A DNA stretch of 57,844 bases from an uncultured Acidobacteriaceae bacterium. GTDB taxonomy: Bacteria > Acidobacteriota > Terriglobia > Terriglobales > Acidobacteriaceae. How positions within the stretch are numbered: the first letter of the stretch is position 1; every line of letters starts with the position of its first letter. Position numbers and translations under genes: made by a program. The stretch lies in assembly GCA_903842065.1 (NCBI GenBank), contig CAIMKZ010000006.1, positions 1 to 57,844 of the forward strand. Direction: 5' to 3'. The notes beneath the pieces were generated by a model. The model was not told where the DNA came from and did no database searches. It worked only from the letters and a program-made list of their open reading frames with translations. This document shows positions 36,774-46,410 of the stretch, in pieces.

Positions 36774-38426
36774 ATGAAATTTTGTAGCCTCACACACATG
36801 ATGGCAGTGTCATACGGAACTGCGCTCCGTACAGCGAAGCCTCTTGCGGCCGCAGCTTGTTTGTCACTGCTGCCCGTTCAGGGTGTTGCATCCGCCCAAT
36901 CGGCGGCCCCCAAGGTCTCTTGCGACAGTCTGGCCAAGCTTGCACTGCCTAACACCACCATTACGATGGCCCAGCTTGTCGGAGCGGGCGAATTTCAAAT
37001 GCCGAAGAGGAGCAGCCAGGGCGGACCAGGTGGACAAGCCGGTCCCGGCGGTGGTGGCTTCGCAGGGCCGCCGGCCGTCGATGTCAAAACCCTGCCGGAA
37101 TTCTGCCGCATCGCCGCCACACTCAACCCAACCAACGACTCCATCATCCGCATTGAAGTCTGGCTGCCCACCACCACCTGGAACGGTAAGTTCCTGGGCG
37201 TAGGCAGCGGCGGAATGGCCGGATCGATCACCTATTCGGGCGGCATGGTGGGCGGCCTCACCGACATGATCAAGCTGGGCTACGCGACGGGCACCACCGA
37301 TGCCGGCCACGACTCTTCGAAGGAGTCGGACAACGGCATCTTTCTGCTCGGCCATCCTGAAAAGGCCATCGACTTCGGCTACCGCGCCTTCCACCTCATG
37401 ACGGTCGAATCGAAAGAGTTCATCAAGGCTTTCTATGGCGTTGCGGCCAAGCGCTCTTACTTCATCGGCTGCTCGCTCGGCTCTGAAGAAGCAATGAGCG
37501 AAGCCAAGCGCTACCCCGAGGACTACGACGGCGTAATGGCCGGCGCTCCCATGACAGACGTCCCTCGTTTCAACGCTTCGCAGCTATGGCCCTCGGTGTT
37601 GATCGCCCGCGATCCATCCAAGGCCATTACCAACGCAAAGATCGCCATGGTGCACAAGGCTGTAATACAGACCTGTGGCACGGCATTGGACAAACAACAG
37701 GGCTACCTCGAAGATCCCTCCACCTGCCACTTCGATCCGAAATCGCTTCTCTGCAAGGGCGAGGACCAGCCCGATTGCCTCACTGCGCCTCAGGCCGAGT
37801 TTGTTCGCCAGGTATACCAGGGGCCGGTCAATCCACGCACCGGCGCGGTGGTATTTCCCGGGCCGCCGTACGGAGCTGAGGACTCCTTTGGCATGGTCTC
37901 CGGTTCCAACCCGCATGGCTCCTCGCTCGCCGTCTACCGCTACGGAGTCATGGCCGATCCCAGCTGGGATTGGAAGAAGATGAACTTTGATACGGACGTC
38001 AACCAGGCCGTCAAGACCGCCGGCCAGTACCTGTATACCGACGCCGATCTCATCGCCTTCTTCAACCACGGCAACAAGCTGATGATGTACATCGGCTGGG
38101 AAGACAATCACAATCCGCTCGACACCATCAACTATTACAACCAGGTTCTGAAGAACTCCCCAACAAAAGCCGACTCGGTTCGCCTCTTCGTGGTTCCCGG
38201 CATGGGCCACTGCTTTGGCGGCGACGGCTGCGGCACCTTCGACAAGATCGCAGCCATGGATAAGTGGGTCGAGACTGGCAAAGCTCCCGACGTGCTCGAT
38301 TCCACCAGGGTCCAGGGCGGAAACGTAGTCATGAGCCGCCCGCTCTGCGCCTATCCGAAGGTGGCCAAGTACAAGGGCGCAGGCGATATCAACAAGGCGG
38401 AGAATTTTGTCTGTGCGAAAGAATAG
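36774..38426 (+). CDS. Tannase/feruloyl esterase family hydrolase (2)
   Basis: Secreted esterase of 550 residues. The signal peptide covers about the first 42 residues. Ser234 with neighbouring Cys233 forms the nucleophile elbow GCSLGSEE, where paralogues have GG after the x; His479-Cys480 lie in GMGHCFGG. A Gly/Pro-rich insert (GGPGGQAGPGGGG) is at about 83-95. The ribosome-binding site GGAGGAGATGG sets the ATG. It lies between the esterase with its tannase relic and a DUF218 gene, a pairing repeated at 44775/46586. Substrate class is inferred from the family. Confidence 0.9.
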   Translation: MKFCSLTHMMAVSYGTALRTAKPLAAAACLSLLPVQGVASAQSAAPKVSCDSLAKLALPNTTITMAQLVGAGEFQMPKRSSQGGPGGQAGPGGGGFAGPPAVDVKTLPEFCRIAATLNPTNDSIIRIEVWLPTTTWNGKFLGVGSGGMAGSITYSGGMVGGLTDMIKLGYATGTTDAGHDSSKESDNGIFLLGHPEKAIDFGYRAFHLMTVESKEFIKAFYGVAAKRSYFIGCSLGSEEAMSEAKRYPEDYDGVMAGAPMTDVPRFNASQLWPSVLIARDPSKAITNAKIAMVHKAVIQTCGTALDKQQGYLEDPSTCHFDPKSLLCKGEDQPDCLTAPQAEFVRQVYQGPVNPRTGAVVFPGPPYGAEDSFGMVSGSNPHGSSLAVYRYGVMADPSWDWKKMNFDTDVNQAVKTAGQYLYTDADLIAFFNHGNKLMMYIGWEDNHNPLDTINYYNQVLKNSPTKADSVRLFVVPGMGHCFGGDGCGTFDKIAAMDKWVETGKAPDVLDSTRVQGGNVVMSRPLCAYPKVAKYKGAGDINKAENFVCAKE

Positions 38427-38542
38427 CTCAGGAACAAGACGGACGTGAATGGAGAATCGGACCTTCGGCCAGATTCTCTCCAATGCGAATCGGCCGCGTT
38501 TGATTCAGTTCGGCCTGGGGGAGTATTTCTAACAAAGTAACG

Positions 38543-38596
38543 TGGGCAGAGCGCAACTGCGTTCTGCCCAAGCGGAGGGCGTCTTTTCGGCGCCCT
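38543..38596. terminator. Hairpins between tannase 2 and the DUF218 gene
   Basis: Arms gggcagagcgca/tgcgttctgccc at 38543-38570 (one G-T pair), then agggcg/cgccct at 38576-38596. No strong U-tract is present; the sequence after the second hairpin is the leader conserved in the relic at 32757. Confidence 0.5.
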
Positions 38597-38634
38597 GCCG
38601 ATGATGCAACCACCGATCGATCCAGGAGTTCACG

Positions 38635-39888
38635 ATGCAAAACTTTCCGCCCTGCCGGATCTTGTTGGCATTCCTCTTCTTTGTGTTGTCTATGAGTCTT
38701 GGAGCGGAGCAGCCGGCGCGTGTTCCACTCGCGATGAAGAATCCTCTTCAGGACAAGAACTTCTATGTGCTTTCCGCCATCGAGTGGACGCCGTCAGTGC
38801 ACGCGCTGGTCAAAACAAATGCAGCGCTCTCTGAAATCGGCGCCGCGAAACGCACTGCTTTGTCGGAAGCGGTTCGCTCTTGCGGGACAGACGTTTCTTG
38901 CTATGCAAAGGCCATGCGCTGGAGCGATGACGAAATTGCAAAGTCGCGTGCTGCCATCGGAGCGCTGGCTGCGAACCAAGCCATGCGCCAATTTGTGGAC
39001 GGTCCCCTGAGCCGATCGGGAATGTACCAGCGGTACAGCAATCGGCCACCCGCTGAAATGCTCGGACAGGCCTGGGAAGACTCCGCCCACAAGATGAACG
39101 CGACCATCGACATTTACATGCTCGGGCACCCTGCGCCACATCCCGATTTCGATGGGGGCGAGTACGACGTAAAAGCGCCTCGGTTTTCTAACGCCGTGCA
39201 GTTTATCGCGTCAATACTCGATGACGACAAGAAATCGCTCGACCTGTTCTTTGAACCGACGATGCGGTTCACGATCGAGGTCTTGCGGACTCAACTTCGG
39301 GACGAGGCCGGCCGCAATGAGCCGCTGGATGCAGGCGAAAACAAGGCTGCCGTACGGCGTGTTCCAACCGTCCGCTGGGCGCAGTACCCTTACACGGTAA
39401 TTGTGGTACTGGGGGCAGGACCCGATCGCGCCGGCTTGCCGCTCGCGCCCGCCGGCCGCCTGCGGCTGGAGCCGGCGGTGAAGGCTTATCACGAAGGGAA
39501 AGCGCCATTCATCCTGGTGTCGGGCGGCTACGTTCATCCGGCTCTAACCCCTTACAGCGAAGCACTTGAGATGAAGAAGGCGCTTATGTCGGAGTTCAGA
39601 GTGCCTGAAAATGCGATCATCGTAGACCCGCAGGCTCGCGTCACCATCACGAATATGCGCAATGCAGCCCGGCTGATATACCGCTACGGCATCCCATTCG
39701 ATAAGAAGGCGCTGGTAGTTTCCTCTCCGTCGCACATTGATATGGTGGGGAAAGCCCAATACCAATCCCGGGATAACCTTGGCTACGTGCCCTACCTTAC
39801 TGGCAACCGGCTCTCTCCGGCTGTACTTGAATTCACACCGAAAGTTGAATCGCTGAATACCGACCTTGCCGACATGATGGATCCGTAG
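38635..39888 (+). CDS. Exported DUF218 (YdcF/SanA-like) protein (1)
   Basis: Protein of 417 residues with a signal peptide (core ILLAFLFFVLSMSLG) ending near GAEQPA. An N-terminal helical domain of about 215 residues, with two Cys at about 82 and 87 (SCGTDVSCYAKA), precedes the DUF218 domain (about 243-395): YTVIVVLGAG, then FILVSGGYVHP, ENAIIVDPQARVTITNMRNA and KALVVSSPSHID. DUF218 proteins are linked to envelope integrity or unknown phosphate/nucleotide-like ligands; the biochemical role here is not known. The ribosome-binding site CAGGAG precedes the ATG. Its partner tannase is upstream, as in the duplicate pair. Confidence 0.88.
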   Translation: MQNFPPCRILLAFLFFVLSMSLGAEQPARVPLAMKNPLQDKNFYVLSAIEWTPSVHALVKTNAALSEIGAAKRTALSEAVRSCGTDVSCYAKAMRWSDDEIAKSRAAIGALAANQAMRQFVDGPLSRSGMYQRYSNRPPAEMLGQAWEDSAHKMNATIDIYMLGHPAPHPDFDGGEYDVKAPRFSNAVQFIASILDDDKKSLDLFFEPTMRFTIEVLRTQLRDEAGRNEPLDAGENKAAVRRVPTVRWAQYPYTVIVVLGAGPDRAGLPLAPAGRLRLEPAVKAYHEGKAPFILVSGGYVHPALTPYSEALEMKKALMSEFRVPENAIIVDPQARVTITNMRNAARLIYRYGIPFDKKALVVSSPSHIDMVGKAQYQSRDNLGYVPYLTGNRLSPAVLEFTPKVESLNTDLADMMDP

Positions 39889-40295
39889 GCCGAAGCACCG
39901 TGCCGGGGCTTCGCCATGATCTCAACCTTTCAGGAAACTGAAATCCTTACGACGCAAACAACGCACCATGATGATCTCATCGAAAAGGGAGAGCCCTCGC
40001 CCTGCCAGGATGGCAGAAGAAGTCTGGCAGGTCCGGGCGTATTTTCTCAGTCATTTTACTTTGGTCGAGCCAGCGATCTTTGCTTTTGTTCTTGCTTTGC
40101 TGTCACCGGTTGCGATTAGGCCCCTTTGAGGGGCCGGCAACCGTAATGCGTCTGGCTCTGTCAGGCGATACTTATTCCAGGAGCCTCAGCGCTCCATGAC
40201 CCTGCGAGAAACACGCGGCTGTCCACTTGCACGCAGCCGGCCCATGCTCACTTCGCAAGGAAGAATACCGTCCAGGATCAAAAAATGGAGAAATT
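39889..40295. other. Intergenic flank shared with the second tannase-DUF218 module
   Basis: About 400 bases without a gene. The first 190 bases resemble 47837-48020 (shared gggcttc, tctcaac, tattttc runs), marking the duplicated segment. The rest holds a terminator hairpin and the leader of the GH13 gene. Confidence 0.65.
40107..40143. terminator. Nested hairpin before the GH13 gene
   Basis: Outer arms cggttgc/gcaaccg and inner arms ggcccct/aggggcc with loop ttg. No U-run follows, but the stem is strong and lies between two transcription units. Confidence 0.65.
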
Positions 40296-41951
40296 GTGAA
40301 GAAACTGGTTATGTTACTAATCTGTGTCCTGGCATCATTGCCGGCATTTGGACAGAAAAGTCCCGATTGGCTGAAAGCCGCCGTCTTCTATCAAATCTAC
40401 CCTTCGTCGTTTCAAGACAGTGACGGCAACGGGATCGGCGATCTGAAAGGCATTCAGTCGCGATTGGATTATGTTCAGTCGATTGGCGTAAACACGATAT
40501 GGCTTAATCCAATTTTTAAATCGGCCTTCATCGATGGAGGGTATGACGTCATTGACTACTACCAGGTCGATCCTCGCTTTGGAACGAATAGCGGACTCGT
40601 GGAGCTGGTCAATGAGGTGCATCGTAGAAAGATGCACATCGTGCTCGATCTGGTTGCGGGGCACTCCTCCAACCAGAGCGAATGGTTTAAGCAGTCCATG
40701 CAGGCCGATAGCAACCTGCAGTACAGCGACTACTATATCTGGGCTCCGAACAAGCCCAACGATCTGTCCGAACAGGACGCGTCACGCTGGGTAGAAGCCA
40801 ATGCACCAAGGGCCAAATACTACATCAAGAATTATTACGACGCGCAGCCGGCGCTCAATTATGGATTCGCGCATCCCGATCCGAAGCATCCCTGGGAGCA
40901 GGCGGTAGACGCACCCGGTCCACAGGCCGTGCGCCGTGAACTCCAAAACATTATTACCTTCTGGCTGGAGAAAGGCGTGGACGGCTTCCGCGTCGACATG
41001 GCTTCGAGCCTGGTGAAAGGCGATCCCGACAAAGCAGCGACGATTGCCCTTTGGAAAGATTTAACCGGCTGGTTTCGTGGCAAGTATCCCGAGGGCGTAC
41101 TCATCGCCGAATGGTTCAATCCCAAACAGTCCATCGCGGCGGGATTTGACGTGGACTTCATGAGACCGGGAAAGCTGACATCGGCGAACGAGCGGGGAAG
41201 CGCTACTCCCGCCAAGGTGTATTTTGCCAAAGCCGGCGAAGGCAGTCCGGCCGATTGGGAAGCCTATTTCAAGGATCAATATGAAAGTACGGTCGGCAAA
41301 GGATACACATCGCTTCCTACGGGCAATCACGATCAGCCCAGAATTGCAGGTGAAGACCGGAAAGATCCCGCAGAATTGAAGGTTCTTTTGGCATTTCTCC
41401 TCACGCAGCCCGGCATACCGCTCATATACTATGGGGACGAACTTGGGATGAAGTATATCGCAAACTCCCCGGATGTTGAAGGTAGCCGGAACCGTTCCGG
41501 AAGCCGTACGCCCATGCAATGGGATGGCAGTGAAGACGCAGGCTTCTCTTCGTCTTCCAAAGACAAGCTCTATATCCCTCTCGATCCCGATCCAAATCGA
41601 CCCACCGTTGCCAAACAAGACAAAGACCCGAATTCGCAGTTAAATTATGTGCGTGGATTGCTTAAATTGCGGAAGTCCGCTGCTGCGCTAGATAACGAAG
41701 GAGGATTAGAGTTTCTGAGTGACGTTGCGCAGCCCTATCCTTTGGTTTATATGCGCCATAAGGGTAATGAGAAATACGTTATAGCGATTAACCCGACGAA
41801 TAAGAGTGTAGAAGCGAAGATCGTCAGTCAGAGCGCCCATCGAGCTATCTATTCATTTGGAACAACTGAAACGAGCAGCTACAAGACTGGCAATGGCGTT
41901 GATACGATCCAATTGCCGCCTGTCTCCGCAGCTGTCTTTAAGTTGGAGTAG
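40296..41951 (+). CDS. Secreted GH13-family alpha-glycosidase
   Basis: Glycoside hydrolase of 551 residues acting on alpha-glucans or alpha-glucosides. The GTG at 40296 follows GGAG and gives a signal peptide (VKKLVMLLICVLASLPAFGQ); a longer frame from 40227 would bury it. The (beta/alpha)8 barrel begins AVFYQIYPSSFQDSDGNGIGDLKG. Catalytic residues: nucleophile Asp234 (GFRVDMAS), acid Glu272 (IAEWFNP) and the Asp in TGNHDQPR. Region I reads DLVAGHSS, with Gly where most members have Asn. It resembles the alpha-glucosidase/oligo-glucosidase branch. It may hydrolyse the sugar part of glycosylated phenolics; that is inference. Confidence 0.9.
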   Translation: MKKLVMLLICVLASLPAFGQKSPDWLKAAVFYQIYPSSFQDSDGNGIGDLKGIQSRLDYVQSIGVNTIWLNPIFKSAFIDGGYDVIDYYQVDPRFGTNSGLVELVNEVHRRKMHIVLDLVAGHSSNQSEWFKQSMQADSNLQYSDYYIWAPNKPNDLSEQDASRWVEANAPRAKYYIKNYYDAQPALNYGFAHPDPKHPWEQAVDAPGPQAVRRELQNIITFWLEKGVDGFRVDMASSLVKGDPDKAATIALWKDLTGWFRGKYPEGVLIAEWFNPKQSIAAGFDVDFMRPGKLTSANERGSATPAKVYFAKAGEGSPADWEAYFKDQYESTVGKGYTSLPTGNHDQPRIAGEDRKDPAELKVLLAFLLTQPGIPLIYYGDELGMKYIANSPDVEGSRNRSGSRTPMQWDGSEDAGFSSSSKDKLYIPLDPDPNRPTVAKQDKDPNSQLNYVRGLLKLRKSAAALDNEGGLEFLSDVAQPYPLVYMRHKGNEKYVIAINPTNKSVEAKIVSQSAHRAIYSFGTTETSSYKTGNGVDTIQLPPVSAAVFKLE

Positions 41952-42022
41952 CCGCACCGAGCGGTGGTGATTGTTAGCCGCTGTTCGATCTCTTCTACCG
42001 GTGAGATGGTTCGTGGGCTGTC

Positions 42023-42060
42023 GAACGGGACAAGCGCATCTGCAGGCGCTTGCCCCGTTC
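42023..42060. terminator. Bidirectional terminator hairpin
   Basis: Arms gaacgggacaagcgc and gcgcttgccccgttc (one mismatch) with an 8-base loop, between the convergent GH13 and carboxylesterase genes. Confidence 0.82.
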
Positions 42061-42063
42061 ACT

Positions 42064-43701
42064 TTACTGCTGCACTCGCGCATCAATGTCGCGGGTCAGT
42101 TTCTCTTTATAGATTTCACAGGTTGCGGTGCGCAAAGCGGCCTTCTCAATTGGGCCGTTGTTGGTCAGTTCCAGGTATGAGCGCGCCTGTGTGTCAAACT
42201 TCGGCCACTTGGGCAGGCCCGGGCCATTGGGGTCACCGGTTTTGGCGAAGTTCGTCCAATACTTCTGCATTTGCCCTGAGAGCTTCACGAGATTCTTGTC
42301 TGACGCCATTTCGCGCAGACTGCCGAACACAAAGCCCAGCTCTGCGGCGTGGAACGGCGGATTAGCGTCCGTGCCGGCGGTGAATTCGTACTCGTAGGTC
42401 GGTGCGAGCCTGCTATGCCATCCCGTCACCACAACAGCTTCGCACCGAAAGGCCAGGTCGCTGCCCAACTGCATGTCGAGCGCGCCGTAGGGTGGATAGG
42501 AAGCAGGAGCGTCAGACCCGTCGAGGCCATAAGCCTTCAACGCTCGCTCCGCCAGGTCGGGATATTTGCCATAGACTGTCCCGATTCTCTTCTTCACATT
42601 GGCGTGAATCTCCTCGTCCGACAGCGGTGAGGCGTTCCGCCCACCGCCTGGATTATCACGGCCGTTGCTGCCGATGATCATCGGTATTGCCGCCTCTTTG
42701 CCTCGCCGGTATACATCGGGCGTAAACTCCGGCAGCGTGTACCCATCGGTGCCGACATCGAGAATCAGCGGCAGAGTCAACTTCTTGCGAAACTCGGGCG
42801 CCGCGGCAAGGATCACCGATGCCGGAAGGCTGCGAAGATACGAGATCGCGTTCTTGGCGGGAGCGTTTAGTACTTCGGCCAGAACCACGCCCAGTTGCTC
42901 GGTCTGCGCCGGTGTAGTCAATCGCTTGTCGCCCACCATTGGACTACCGCTCTCGACGATTGCCTTGTGAATAAACCCCTTCGTCAGCGGTGACGCCACC
43001 AGCAGTGTTATATCCTGCGCCCCCGCGGATTGTCCGAAGAGCGTAACATTGCCGGGGTCGCCACCGAATTTTGCAATGTTATCATGCACCCACTGCAAGG
43101 CCGCAATCTGATCGAGCAGCCCGTAATCTCCTGAAGCATGATTGGGCGATTCTGCCGTCAGCTCCGGATGCCCAATGAAACCGAACAGCCCCAGTCGGTA
43201 TGGAATGGTGACCAGTACCACTCCAAGCCGGCACAGACTTTCGCCTTCGAACGGCGGCTCGTTGCCGCCACCGGTGGCCGACCCTAAACCGTTCGCTCCG
43301 CCGTGCACCCATACCATGACAGGCTTTTTCGTTATGGTGGGCCACTCGGCGGTCCAGACGTTCAGATAAAGGCAGTCCTCGTTGCTTGTTGCGGCGTAAG
43401 TGCTGCTGTAGTTACTTTCGGCCTGCATGCAAGCCGGGCTGTACTCGGTTGCTTGACGCACTCCAGTCCAGGGCTTGACGGGTTGCGGTTCGCGCCAGCG
43501 GAGGTCGCCCACCGGCGGAGCCGCGAACGGAATGCCCTTGAACATTGCGCCGCCCATCGATATCGACTTTCCCTGTACCTGGCCGCCGGTCACCGAGACT
43601 ACGGGTCCGGAGGCGCCCTGGGCCCGAGACGCGGGAACACAGGCCAGACTCAGCAGCGCGATCAGTGCGCCAGTCCTAGCAAAACTTGTCAGACGATTCA
43701 T
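42064..43701 (-). CDS. Secreted type B carboxylesterase
   Basis: Exported esterase/lipase of 545 residues (COesterase family). The ATG at 43701 gives a signal peptide ending near SRAQ. Markers are EDCLYLNVWTAE (about 100), the nucleophile Ser225 in FGQSAG, and a late His region HAAELGFVFG. It hydrolyses carboxylic esters; relatives include feruloyl- and p-nitrobenzyl-type esterases. It is convergent with the GH13 gene and is preceded by relic DNA. Length and motifs are complete. Confidence 0.92.
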   Translation of the reverse strand: MNRLTSFARTGALIALLSLACVPASRAQGASGPVVSVTGGQVQGKSISMGGAMFKGIPFAAPPVGDLRWREPQPVKPWTGVRQATEYSPACMQAESNYSSTYAATSNEDCLYLNVWTAEWPTITKKPVMVWVHGGANGLGSATGGGNEPPFEGESLCRLGVVLVTIPYRLGLFGFIGHPELTAESPNHASGDYGLLDQIAALQWVHDNIAKFGGDPGNVTLFGQSAGAQDITLLVASPLTKGFIHKAIVESGSPMVGDKRLTTPAQTEQLGVVLAEVLNAPAKNAISYLRSLPASVILAAAPEFRKKLTLPLILDVGTDGYTLPEFTPDVYRRGKEAAIPMIIGSNGRDNPGGGRNASPLSDEEIHANVKKRIGTVYGKYPDLAERALKAYGLDGSDAPASYPPYGALDMQLGSDLAFRCEAVVVTGWHSRLAPTYEYEFTAGTDANPPFHAAELGFVFGSLREMASDKNLVKLSGQMQKYWTNFAKTGDPNGPGLPKWPKFDTQARSYLELTNNGPIEKAALRTATCEIYKEKLTRDIDARVQQ

Positions 43702-43808
43702 AGAGCATCCTTTCAATTCAACTACGATTACTAGACGAAACCGCAAGCACGCGAGTCTTAATCAGTCTCCGCATTTTTCCCAACTCTTGCCGGTTTAGCC
43801 AGTGAATG

Positions 43809-44030
43809 TCAGGGGCGCGTCGAAATGCGGATGCCCTTGCGGTCCAGATACATGTTCACCACGTCGAGGATCTTGCCGCATAAATGGTGGGCTTCGAGCA
43901 GGTAGTGGAAGTTCAGGATAGTGGTTTCGTCGGGCGTGGCGGCGCGGCCCAGATCGGCGTCGGCGAAGCCACGCAGCACGGGCGATTCATAGAGTGCGTC
44001 CTCGGTGCCTGGGCCGAGAGGTTTATTCAA
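43809..44030 (-). pseudogene. IS5-family transposase fragment
   Basis: About 73 codons with TEDALYESPVLRGFADADLG and PDETTILNFHYLLEAHHL, the N-terminal part of an IS5-type DDE transposase upstream of the first catalytic Asp region. Both ends are cut: the frame starts without the normal upstream part and stops after KGIRISTRP. No inverted terminal repeats are seen. Confidence 0.85.
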
Positions 44031-44230
44031 ACCCGGTCTGGTCTAGTGACGGGCGCTCGATCTACGTGCAGAACAGGGAGAGCCTCTCGGAGATCGTACT
44101 TCGTATCTCGGTTCCGGATGGCCATGCAGAAACTATCTGCGAACTCAAGAACCTTGTTGCTTCCGACACGACGGACTATTCGTTCATAGGCTTAGCACCG
44201 GCGATCGACCAGATGTGCGAACTCGGCTGA
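44017..44230 (+). pseudogene. Fragment of a WD40/TolB-type beta-propeller regulator
   Basis: The frame reads SNPVWSSDGRSIYVQNR, RISVPDGHAETICEL and DYSFIGLAPA, i.e. the last propeller blade of the winged-helix/propeller proteins common in this group. The N-terminal part is absent and the end is abnormal. It abuts and slightly overlaps the IS5 fragment, so an insertion or deletion probably removed the rest. Confidence 0.65.
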
Positions 44231-44774
44231 CCGGCGATCTGTTTTTCCTTCGCCTGCCCGAGCGGCATTAAGTGCAAGAACCGAGCACTGGGTTTGTTCA
44301 ATGGACATTCAGAGTGCGCCGATTGGAGACTGTCAGTAGACGGTTCTATGACCGAGACGCACTCTGCAACAACTAGGAGCACTGCATGCCGTCCATGGAG
44401 CTTGGCTGCTATCTATTCTGTTGCTTTGAGGGCGACAGATACGTAAGTAGAAGTCTTAGTGCAAGTCGACTTCTCGGAAGCAAATGACCGCGAGCCGTTT
44501 TCAACTGGCGAGAACCGGCCAAAGCGCGTTTTGATCGTCGCTCAGAAATTCTACCATGGCGAAAACGGAGTGGCGATCGCCGACACCAGGAAGTATGCTG
44601 GCCAACCCTCCACACACGCGCTTCAATCACGAAACACTGCCCTGGTTCCGCCGAGTGCGGCGCTAGAGCCGCAGGTTTTTGCCTCAACAGGGGAATTGCG
44701 GCCTCCCGGGAACCAAACTTGCGCGGCCCTCAATCCGTCTTACAGCCGAATGTCTAGCACAAAAGGGAGGCGAG
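44231..44774. other. Degenerate intergenic region before tannase 3
   Basis: About 540 bases with no convincing gene. It has a pair of inverted 9-base arms cagagtgcg/cgcactctg at 44310-44366 and a good ribosome-binding site (GGGAGG) at the end. Short frames through it have no recognised similarity. Confidence 0.5.
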
Positions 44775-46364
44775 ATGGAGAACATCAGAATCGTGAATCC
44801 AATTCGGGGAGTGTCTGGCGCAGCCATGTTGGCGGTGGTCGCGTTTTGGTCGCTTTCGGGGATCTCCGCATGGGCGGCCTCGTGCGACAGCCTGAAGGGC
44901 TTGAAGCTTGAGAATACGGCCATCACAACTGCCGAAGAGGTGCCGGTAGGCGCCTTCAAGTCTCCGGCGACAGGTGGAGGTGGTCAGCCCGGGGGCGCGG
45001 CCCGTCTTGCGGCCTCAATCGCCAAGATGCCGGCCTTTTGCCGCGTGGCCGCCGAGACGCATCCCGTTCCCGGCTCCGATATCAAATTTGAAGTCTGGAT
45101 GCCGATCGAGAACTGGAACGGCCGCTTTGAGGCAGTCGGAAATGGCGGCCTCGCGGGTACCATCAGCTATCAGGCAATGGTCCCGGCTCTGACCGATGGC
45201 TACGCGACGGCGAGCACGGATACCGGCCACACCGTGCCGGCCGATGGATCGGCGTCCTGGGCGCTCGGGCATCCGGAAGCGGTCGTCGACTTCGGCTATC
45301 GCGCTGTGCATGAGATGACGGTGAAGTCGAAGGCTGTGATCGCTGTGTTCTACGGCTCTGGCCCGAAGTACTCCTACTGGAACGGCTGCTCCGAGGGCGG
45401 ACGGCAGGGCATGGGAGAGGCGCAGAAGTTTCCCACCGACTTCAACGGCATCCTCGACGGCTCGCCGGTGTTTCACTTCACCCACGGTCAGTCGCGGTCC
45501 ATGTTCACCGAGCAGATTATCTATCATGATCCAGCTGCCTACATTCCTCCGGGAAAATACAAGGTGATTGCAAAGGCCGTGCTGGACGAGTGCGACGCCG
45601 CCGACGGCGTCAAGGATGGCGTGATCAACAACCCGCTGGCCTGCCACTTCGATCCCAGTGAGCTGCTCTGCAAGAACGGAGATGCGCCCGACTGCCTGAC
45701 GGCTTCGCAGGTGAAGGAGATGAAGTCGGAGTATCAGGGCGCAGTGAATCCGCGCACCGGCGAGTCGGTCGTCACGGGTCATGCGCCGGGGTTTGAATAC
45801 AACCTGACGACGCGGCCCGGCATTACGCCCGACAAGCTAAAGGATTCCAGTCAGGGCGCGTTCTATAAATACATGGTTTTCGAGGATCCTAACTGGGACT
45901 GGACCACCTTCAACTTCGACAAGGACATCGTCTTTGCCGAGAAAAAGCTGGGCGCGGTCGTGGAGAATTACGATCCCGATCTGAGCAAGTTCAAGGCTGC
46001 GGGCGGCAAGCTGCTTCAGTATCACGGCTGGGCTGACCCGATGCCGTCGCCCTACGTCACGGTGGAGTACTTTGAGATGGCGCAGAAGAAGGTCGGCGAT
46101 ACCGGCAGTTTCTACCGGCTCTTCATGATCCCGGGGATGGGGCACTGCAGCAACGGGCCGGGTACCGACCAGTTCGAGAAGATGGGAACCATCGTCGCCT
46201 GGGTGGAACAGGGTAAGGCTCCGGAACAGATCGTGGCCTCGCACCAGACCGACGGCAAAGTGGACCGCACGCGGCCGCTCTGCCCGTTCCCGCAGATTGC
46301 GAAGTACAAGGGTACTGGAAGCACCGACGAAGCAGCGAATTTTGTCTGCGCGAAGCCGAATTGA
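44775..46364 (+). CDS. Tannase/feruloyl esterase family hydrolase (3)
   Basis: Secreted esterase of 529 residues. The ATG at 44775 follows GGGAGGCG and gives a signal peptide ending near SAWAAS. Nucleophile Ser206 with Cys205 (GCSEGGRQ) and His457 with Cys458 (GMGHCSNG) form the CS...HC pair. A short Gly-rich stretch (ATGGGGQPGG) is at about 58-67. It is the first gene of the second tannase-DUF218 module. The ester substrate is not known. Confidence 0.91.
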   Translation: MENIRIVNPIRGVSGAAMLAVVAFWSLSGISAWAASCDSLKGLKLENTAITTAEEVPVGAFKSPATGGGGQPGGAARLAASIAKMPAFCRVAAETHPVPGSDIKFEVWMPIENWNGRFEAVGNGGLAGTISYQAMVPALTDGYATASTDTGHTVPADGSASWALGHPEAVVDFGYRAVHEMTVKSKAVIAVFYGSGPKYSYWNGCSEGGRQGMGEAQKFPTDFNGILDGSPVFHFTHGQSRSMFTEQIIYHDPAAYIPPGKYKVIAKAVLDECDAADGVKDGVINNPLACHFDPSELLCKNGDAPDCLTASQVKEMKSEYQGAVNPRTGESVVTGHAPGFEYNLTTRPGITPDKLKDSSQGAFYKYMVFEDPNWDWTTFNFDKDIVFAEKKLGAVVENYDPDLSKFKAAGGKLLQYHGWADPMPSPYVTVEYFEMAQKKVGDTGSFYRLFMIPGMGHCSNGPGTDQFEKMGTIVAWVEQGKAPEQIVASHQTDGKVDRTRPLCPFPQIAKYKGTGSTDEAANFVCAKPN

Positions 46365-46410
46365 TCGTTCCACCGATTCTCAGAATCCCTGGGGGGGAGA
46401 TAACAAATGG

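Noticed and set aside
44459..44911. 150-codon forward frame before tannase 3
   Set aside because: It runs into the tannase coding region in another frame and has no recognised motif.
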